A stretch of DNA of 64,000 nt from Excoecaria cochinchinensis. Its lineage: Eukaryota; Streptophyta; Magnoliopsida; Malpighiales; Euphorbiaceae. The stretch covers positions 1,941,501 through 2,005,500 of the forward strand of contig CANTUQ010000160.1 in NCBI GenBank assembly GCA_947683425.1, given 5' to 3'. This document shows positions 57,306 to 64,000 of the stretch, piece by piece; the stretch's first letter is position 1; every line of letters starts with the position of its first letter. The position numbers and the translations under genes were made by a program. Below the pieces are notes generated by a model that saw only the letters and a list, made by a program, of their open reading frames with translations, was not told the DNA's origin and searched no databases.

Positions 57306-58878
57306 ATGGTGAGGAACGATCTAATGTTACCTATAGACCCTGAAATTAAGAGGACGTTTCATAGGATTAGGAGGTTACGAGCAACCATGAATAATGAAGA
57401 AATAGATCCACCCCTTAACATCGACGATCTACCTCATGAAAATCCACCCATAATTGATCCACCACCTCCTATGATAGAAGAGCAAAATGTGGCATATCAA
57501 GCTCAAGGAAATAGGTTTAGACCTAGAACCATTAGAGATTATACTATTCCTAGGTGGAATGAAGAACATAGAACTATTAGGATACCTCATCACCAGCCAT
57601 TTGAGATAAAACCTGCTACCATTACAATGGTACAAAGAAACCAGTTTTTAGGCTTAGATATAGAGGATCCCGCTCAACACCTAAATATGTTCTTGGAAGT
57701 TAGTGACATTGTGCAAATCCCGAATGTATCAACTGATGCTATTAGGCTCAAACTTTTTCCTTTTACTCTCATAGGAAAGGCTAGAGACTGGTTATAAATG
57801 CTTCGCAATCAATCCATTCACTATTGGCAACAAATGCAAGAAAAATTTTTGAGCAAATTTTTCCCACCTACCAAGACAGCCCTCATCAGGAATCAAATCA
57901 ATAACTTTTAGCAATTTTATGAGGAACCATGCCATGAAGCTTGGGAAAGATTTAGGAGACTTTTAAAAAGCTGTCCGCATCATGAATTCCTTGTTTATCA
58001 ACTAATGCATATTTTTTATGCAGGTGCTAACCAGTGATGAGGTCTTTATTAGATGCAGCCTCAAATGGTAGTTTTATGAACCAAGTTCCTGAAGAAGCAT
58101 TCTTGCTTCTTGATGAGATGGCTACCAATGATGCTCAATGGGCAACTTCTAGAACCACACAAAAAAATAGGGAGTACATAGTGTAGATGAAATAACTATG
58201 CTTAAGGCTCAAATGGAATTAATGAGAAAAGAACATTTAAGAGAAATCAATGAGCTTAAGGCTAAAAATGTATCTATGTTATCTAATGAGTGCGATTCTT
58301 ATGCAGGAACACAAGGAGTACCTGTATTCAAAAATGGTGACGGATTAATAGAGGAAGTAAATGCTTTGAACCCTTATAGTAATACCTACAACCCGGGATG
58401 GAGGAATCATCCTAATTTTGCATGGAGAGAAGGAAATCAAGCATCCACTTCTAATTTTCAACCTAGGGCTGCATTCAACCAAAACCAATCCTCCCAAAAT
58501 AACAACCATTCTCATTACCAAAATCAAGCCCAACCACACTACCCATCTACATATCCCTCACAACCCTATTAACCACCTGGATTTTAAAAACATCAACCCC
58601 CACCTCCATAAGAAAAGAAATCAAATATAGAGGAAATGATTGCAAATTTCATGGCTTCCCAAAATTCAATTTTAGCTAATCAAGATGCTAGGTGGAAATC
58701 CCACGATATTTGGATGAGGAACCAAGAGGCATCCATTAGGAACCTAGAAAACCAAATGTGGCAACTTGCTAACTCGCTGACCAACAGAGCTCAACGAACC
58801 TTTCCATCTAATGTAGACTGCAATCCGAAGGAGGAAGCCAAGGCAATTACTTTAAGAAGCGAAAAAGAGCTAGAATAA
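57306..58878 (+). pseudogene. Element D gag (Athila)
   Basis: It starts MVRNDLMLPIDPEIKRTF. Athila gag features include DPAQHLNMFLEVSDI, LKLFPFTLIGKARDWL, a stop at 57795, then recognisable continuation in broken frames (FPPTKTALIRNQI, LLDAASNGSFMNQVPEE). A region with NPYSNTYNPGWRNHPNFAW (58198-58572) and LENQMWQLANSLTNR (58636-58878) follows. Several stops and at least one frame change. No clear zinc knuckle is visible. Confidence 0.82.
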
Positions 58879-59085
58879 GCCGAAATTGGTAAGAATTCTT
58901 CTCAAAAGGAGGAACCAACACCGGAGGTAAGTACTTCTAATTTTAAAAATACTGAGAAAGTATCTCCTATTGTTGAGAAAGGAAAAGGTAGGGAAAAACT
59001 TGTTTTTACTGTTCTTGATGAATCTTAATTACTTTTTCCCACTCTAGCTAGGAAAGAAAAGCAAAATGAGCAATTAACTCAATTT

Positions 59086-60157
59086 TTGGACATGTTTAAA
59101 AAGTTGCATGTAAATTTGCCATTTGCTGAAGCCTTATTACACATACCTAAGTATGATAAATTCATGAAGGAGCTTTGTACTAATAAGAAGAAGCTAAGGG
59201 GTGTAGGAACAGTCCAACTATCTGAAAATTATAGTGCTATTTTATTGAATAAAATTCCAGCAAAATTAGAAGATCCTGGTAGTTTTACATTACCTTGTGA
59301 ATTAGGAGGAAACTTTGTTGGATATGCTTTATGTGATTTGGGTTCTAGTATTAATTTGATGCCTTACTCAATTTGCAGGAAATTGAACTTAGGAGATATT
59401 AAGGAGACCCCAATGACACTACAATTGGCAGATAGATCGATGAAAAGGCCGAAGGATTATTGAGGATTTATTGGTAAAAGTAGGAAATTTTATATTTCCT
59501 GTGGATTTTGTAGTTATGGATATGAAAGAGGATAGAAAGGTACCCTTGATAGTTTGTAGACCCTTTTTGAACACGGCGAGAGCTTTAATTGATGTTCATG
59601 GGCAAACAGTCACTTTGAGGTTTAATGAGGAGGAAATGGTCTTCAATATGAATAAGCTGATGAAATACCCCTCATATGACTTTGAAGAATCAATTTGTTT
59701 TATTAATAGTGTTCAAGAGTGTGTCAAAGCAAAGCAAGAGGGAATTATTCTAGATGATAACCTTCAAGAATGTCTGATGCATCCGAAGAAAAAGGAGGAA
59801 TTGGAAGCCAGAGAAGAGCAGTTGACACAAAATTTGCAAAAAGAGCACAGTGAAGGAGATATGGAGGATGAACCGTCCCCTTCTAAGGGAGAAAATTCTG
59901 AACTCAAAACTCTTCCATCTCATTTAAAGTATGTATTTTTAGAGGATAATGCAAAACCAGTGATAATTTCATCTTTATTGACAGGTTTGGAAGAAGAGAT
60001 GCTCATTGAAGTTCTCAAAAAGCATAAAGGAATAATTGGTTGGGCAACATCGAAATTAAAAGGAATTAACCCCAGTTATTGTACACACCGGATACCTATG
60101 GAAAATGACTTCAAGCAGGTGCTGCAACCCCAAAGGCGACTAAATTCGGCAATGTAA
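59086..60157 (+). pseudogene. Element D protease and linker
   Basis: It opens with DMFKKLHVNLPFAEALLH, typical of the Athila pre-protease region. The protease motif is LCDLGSSINLMPYS (DLGSS where DLGAS is usual). A one-base frameshift near 59457 shifts the second half (PVDFVVMDMKEDRKVPLI) into the next frame. A charged linker (EEELEAREEQ-like) leads to the RT N-terminus at 60157, where a stop follows. Confidence 0.8.
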
Positions 60158-60160
60158 GAA

Positions 60161-61399
60161 GTGGTGAAAAAGGAGGTACTTAAACTCCTCGATACAGGTA
60201 TTATTTATCCCATTTCTAATAGTAGTTGGATAAGTCCAGTTCAATGTGTGCCTAAAAATGGAGGTATGACAGTTATAACCAACGAAAAAAATGAATTGAT
60301 TCCTACATGCACAGTGACAGGATGGAGAGTATGCATAGATTATAGGAGATTAAATAATGCCACTAGAAAAGATCACTTTTCATTACCTTTTATTGACCAA
60401 ATGTTAGAAAGATTGGCAAGAAATAAATTTTATTGTTTCTTAGATGGATATTCGGGATATATGCAAATGCCTATAGCCCCGGAAGACTAAGAAAAGACCA
60501 CATTCACTTGTCGTTATGGAACATTTGCATATAGAAGGATGCCTTTTGGTTTTTGTAACGCCCCTGCCACATTTCAAAGATGCATGATGACCATATTTCA
60601 TGATTTTCTTGAAAAATTCATGGAAGTTTTCATGGATGACTTTACACTATACGGTCACGATTTTGAATCATGTTTGCATAATCTAGCATTAGTCTTAGCA
60701 AGGTGTCAGGAGATGAACCTTGTTCTCAATTGGGAAAAATGTCACTTCATGGTTAGAGAAGTAATTGTTCTAGGGCATAAAATCTCCGAAAAAGGAATTG
60801 AAGTCGATAGGGCAAAATTTGATGTTATACATAAATTACCTCCTCCGACTAGTGTAAAAGGTGTTAGAAGTTTCCTTAGTCATGCCGGGTTTTATCGTCG
60901 ATTTATTAAGGATTTTTCTAAAATAGCTAAACCACTGTCTAATTTATTGCTTAAGGATGTTGCATTTAACTTTAATGATGAGTGCTTGCAGGCTTTTAAT
61001 CTATTGAAGCAGAAGTTAGTCACTGCACCGGTCATAGCATTGCCGGATTGGAGCTTACCATTCGAAATAATGTGTGATGCTAGTGACTATATAGTAGGAG
61101 CAGTATTAGGGCAGCGGAGGGAGAAAGTTTTTTATACCATCTACTATGCAAGTCATACACTCACCGGAGCTCAAGTAAATTATACAACCACGGAGAAAGA
61201 ACGTTTGGCCATTGTATTTTCTTTTGAAAAATTCAGGTCTTATCTCCTTGGGTCCAAAGTTACTGTGTGGTCTGATCATGCTGTATTAAGGCACCTTTTT
61301 GCAAAAAGGATTCCAAACCGAGGCTCATCCGATGGATTTTGCTTTTACAAGAATTTGATGTGGAAATTAAAGATAAGAAAGGAGCTGATAATTTTGTAG
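60161..61399 (+). pseudogene. Element D reverse transcriptase and RNase H (Athila)
   Basis: RT motifs: VPKNGGMTVITNEKNELIPT, GWRVCIDYRRLN, FLDGYSGYMQM, MPFGFCNAPATFQRCM and FMDD (catalytic box, normal for Athila). A stop at 60488 splits the domain. RNase H follows: MCDASDYIVGAVLGQ, YTTTEKERLAIVF, VWSDHAVLRHLF, so the acidic residues are kept, unlike the native RNase H of the Tat copies. A frameshift near 61320 ends the frame. Confidence 0.88.
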
Positions 61400-62771
61400 C
61401 TGACCATTTATCTAGATTGGATCATGCTCACATTGAAAGGGGAGAAATTTTTGATTTATTTCCCGATGAACATATTTGTGCTATTTATACTTCTGAGAAT
61501 TCGGTTCCTTGGTACGCTAATATAGCTAATTTTCTTGCAGGAGGCTATCTTCCTAAAAACTTCACTTGGCAATAAAAGAAAAAGGTTCAAGCGGATGCCA
61601 AGCATTATCTTTGGGATGATCCATATCTCCTCAAGATTTGTCCGGATCAAGTGCTTAGACGTTGTGTTCCGAAAAATGAACAAGAAGATATAATGCGATA
61701 GTGCCATGGCGGAGAAGTTGGAGGTCATTATGGAACTAATCGTACAGTATAGAAAATTCTTCAATCGGTATTTTTTTGGCCTACTATATTTCAGGATGTC
61801 AAGTCTTTTATTGAAATTTGTGATAAATGTCAACGTGTCGGTAATATCTCAAAAAGGGATGAAATGCCTATGAATAATGTGCAAGAGGTAGAAATTTTTG
61901 ATGTATGGGGCATAGATTTTATGGGACCATTTCCAAATTCATTTAGTTTTGAGTATATTTTAGTAGCTGTGGACTATGTCAGTAAATGGGTAGAAGCAAT
62001 AGCTACTAGAACTTGTGATGCCAGAATTGTGCTTGAATTTTTTAGGAAAAACATTTTCACTAGGTTTAGAGCACCAAGGGCTATAATCAGTAATGGAGGC
62101 AAACATTTTGTTAACCATCAATTTTGAACTTTGCTTAGGAAATTCGGTGTAAAACACAAAATAACTACCCCATATCACCCTCAGGCAAATGGGCAAGTCG
62201 AAGTGTCTAATAGGGAGCTGAAATCAATTCTAGGAAAGATTGGTCTCAAAGGTTAGATGAGGCTCTTTGGGCCTATAGAACCACATTTAAAACCCCTATC
62301 GGCATGTCCCCTTATCGAATACTCTTTGGAAAAACATGTCATCTCCCAGTTGAATTAGATCATAAATCATATTGGGTTACATAATTTCTTAACTTTGATT
62401 TGAGAAGTACAGGAGAAAAAAGGAAATTGCAGCTCAGTGAACTTGATGAAATTCGTCAGTGGTCGTATGATAGTGCAGTCTTATACAAAGAAAAGATGAA
62501 GCATTGGCATGAAAAGTGATTGAAGATGAAGGACTTTGTTCCAGGTATGTTAGTATTGTTATATAACAGTCATTTGAGATTGTTCCCAAGAAAGCTAAAA
62601 TCCAAATGGCTCGGACCATATCAAGTCGTGTCAAGCAATGAATTTGGAGTGGTGACAATTAAAAATCTAAGAGATGAACGCGAATACAAGGTGAATGGTC
62701 ATCGGCTCAAACCGCATAAAATTGGACAACAGGAGGTTGCTGAGGCAACTATTGTGCTTCGAGATGATTAA
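61339..62771 (+). pseudogene. Element D integrase (Athila)
   Basis: It begins LLQEFDVEIKDKKGADNFVADHLSRL. After stops at 61573, 61699 and 61748 the zinc region is visible (GGHYG, CDKCQRVG). Core: DVWGIDFMGPFPNS keeps the first Asp, but the second reads ISNGG (Asn codon at 62092-62094) instead of ISDGG. PYHPQANGQVEVSNRE keeps the Glu. The C-terminal part (LRLFPRKLKSKWLGPY, NGHRLKPH) ends at 62771 after another frame change. The lost Asp and many stops make it inactive. Confidence 0.85.
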
Positions 62772-64000
62772 TACAGTTTGCAGAAGTCTAGCTGAAGAGT
62801 CTTAAACTCATAACTACATTCTCTACTCTGTTTGTTTAATTTTTGATTTTAGTCAGTTTTTATTTTTGTGTGTTTTTAGTTAGTTTAAATTTTTGTCAAT
62901 AGATTCATGAACTATAAAGCTGCACAGTTGAGTCAAATTGGATTGCAAAGTCTGGACATATTCATGATAACAGCTTTTAAAGCAGGGCATTGATTTGAGT
63001 TTTTATTGATTAATTGAGCTTAATTGTAAATTTTAATATTAATTGTGCATTAATAGATGAATTTGTGCTTCAATTAAATTAAGGAGTTAATTTAAGAAAA
63101 AAAAATTCAGAGGCATTGTAGGTTAATGTAGCAATTCATTTTGCATTTGGTGCATTTTTAGCATATGAAAAAGGCATATTTTTAGTCCCAGAATTTTTTG
63201 GAGTCAGAGGCCAAACTGCTTGGCCGCGTAAGCAACTGCCTGGCCGCTTGAGCCATTGCTCGGCCGCTTATGGCAAAGCTTATGCTTTTCATGGCCTCGT
63301 CCCCCTCTCCTTCCAGCCTTACGCAACCGGGTATCGAGTAATACCACCCCTTTTATTAATTTGTTCTTCTTTTATTTCCAAAAGCCCGGCCATTTGCGTT
63401 TTCCTCTCCCTACCTGCGGCAGTGTTTCTCCTTCACACACCATCACACACATACACCTCTTTCACTCATAATTTTTGCATCATTCCACTGCATTTCATTT
63501 TAAGTAAGTATTCTTCTTTAACGATTGCTCCTTGAATTGATTAATTACTGCTATTTTTGCTTTATTCTCTGTTATTAATGTACATGATTTGGGTTAAATT
63601 CAACATGCCATTTACACTTCAATTTAAATTCTTTTGGAAAACTTGTTTGTTGTGTACCTAATGTGCATGCCCTTGTTGCTTAATTTAATTTTTGGTGGCC
63701 AACGTACATTAACTTGATTTTCAAATTCACTTTCAAATGTGTGCACACCACCTGCTCGATGAAATGTCCCAATCAATTTTCTCATTATTTTTGTTAATTG
63801 TTTATCACTTTTTGGCTTCATTCTGCTTTGTGATATTAATTAGCTATTTCTCCATTGTCATTCCTATTTGTTAACATATATTTCATATGCTTTCTTCATA
63901 ACATTTGGTGGCTAATTCTCTTTCACAAAGGCTCGGTCCTTCATTCAATTTTAGCACTATGTTGAGCATAATACTCTACTCCTGCATGCTTGTTATCATG
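62772..64000 (+). other. Athila downstream region, unassigned; possible leader of a downstream gene
   Basis: No env-like frame and no clear second copy of the 5' LTR is seen. Three GGCCGC units lie at 63210-63270 (TTGGCCGCGTAAG, CTGGCCGCTTGAG, TCGGCCGCTTATG). A pyrimidine- and CA-rich stretch at 63405-63500 ends in TTTTAAGTAAGTATTC, a donor-like site. This recalls the leader exons of the sense genes in B and C and may mark a downstream gene that continues past the window. Confidence 0.35.

Larger units (their letters stand above)
22747..64000 (+). mobile_element. Element D: decayed Athila-lineage Ty3/gypsy element (right end not seen)
   Basis: The LTR, primer site, gag, protease, RT, RNase H and integrase are in order on the plus strand, with C and B nested in its 5' LTR. 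The RT signature (GWRVCIDYRRLNNATRKDHF, PFIDQMLERLA) and the tRNA-Asp type primer site are typical of Athila. No convincing 3' LTR is seen before the window ends. All frames are broken. Confidence 0.85.

Noticed and set aside
62966..63300. Possible 3' LTR of the Athila element starting TGATAACAGC
   Set aside because: The first bases and GGCCGC units recall the 5' LTR, but I could not follow an alignment beyond short matches and no TATA or terminal end agrees.
62772..64000. Envelope-like gene of the Athila element
   Set aside because: No frame with a signal peptide or membrane segments is present; the small frames at 63248-63535 are short and Ser/Pro/Leu-rich without support.

Overview
This window is plant nuclear DNA, almost certainly intergenic heterochromatin of an angiosperm. 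It is built nearly entirely from Ty3/gypsy LTR retrotransposons inserted into one another. I see no ordinary host gene, rRNA, tRNA or CRISPR. The species cannot be told from the sequence.

Layout. (1) 1-1859: minus-strand LTR fragment that starts TGTCACACCC on its own strand, probably Tekay/Del-like. (2) Element A, a decayed Tat-lineage gypsy element on the minus strand, about 1860-22746. It is split at 4817 by element E3. (3) E3 (4823-16044, minus, TSD AGTAG) is a short Tat element with full LTRs and gag; protease, RT, RNase H and integrase are gone apart from a small linker relic. (4) Element D, an Athila-lineage element on the plus strand, starts at about 22747 and appears to interrupt the 5' LTR of A. 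(5) Element C (23817-56566, minus, TSD GATTA) is a Tat element inserted in the 5' LTR of D. (6) Element B (28345-43878, plus, TSD GCCTG) is a Tat element inserted in the third gene of C. (7) The D interior follows from 57158: a decayed gag-pol to 62771, then unassigned DNA to the end. The order of insertion is therefore A, then D, then C, then B, with E3 separately in A.

The Tat family (A, E3, B, C) has an unusual gene plan. An LTR promoter drives one gag-pol frame (gag, aspartic protease, G-patch-like segment, RT, a native RNase H with a lost catalytic position, an added archaeal-type RNase H, integrase). Downstream is a pair of divergent genes with their own promoter. One is an antisense two-exon gene with a DUF7745-like domain. 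The other is a sense gene (MPPRR...) with an intron in its 5' leader and a long coiled coil. Between these genes and the 3' LTR each element has its own, unrelated tandem repeat. All four use the same tRNA-Arg type primer site.

Most coding frames are broken, largely by C-to-T type stops. The exception is the antisense DUF7745-like gene of B (37722 to 36381), open over both exons (382 codons). The most striking unexplained pattern is a set of palindromes with CCGTC/GACGG arms. They lie upstream of the TATA boxes both in the LTRs and in the internal divergent promoters. E3 keeps gag without pol, while B keeps pol with most of gag deleted.
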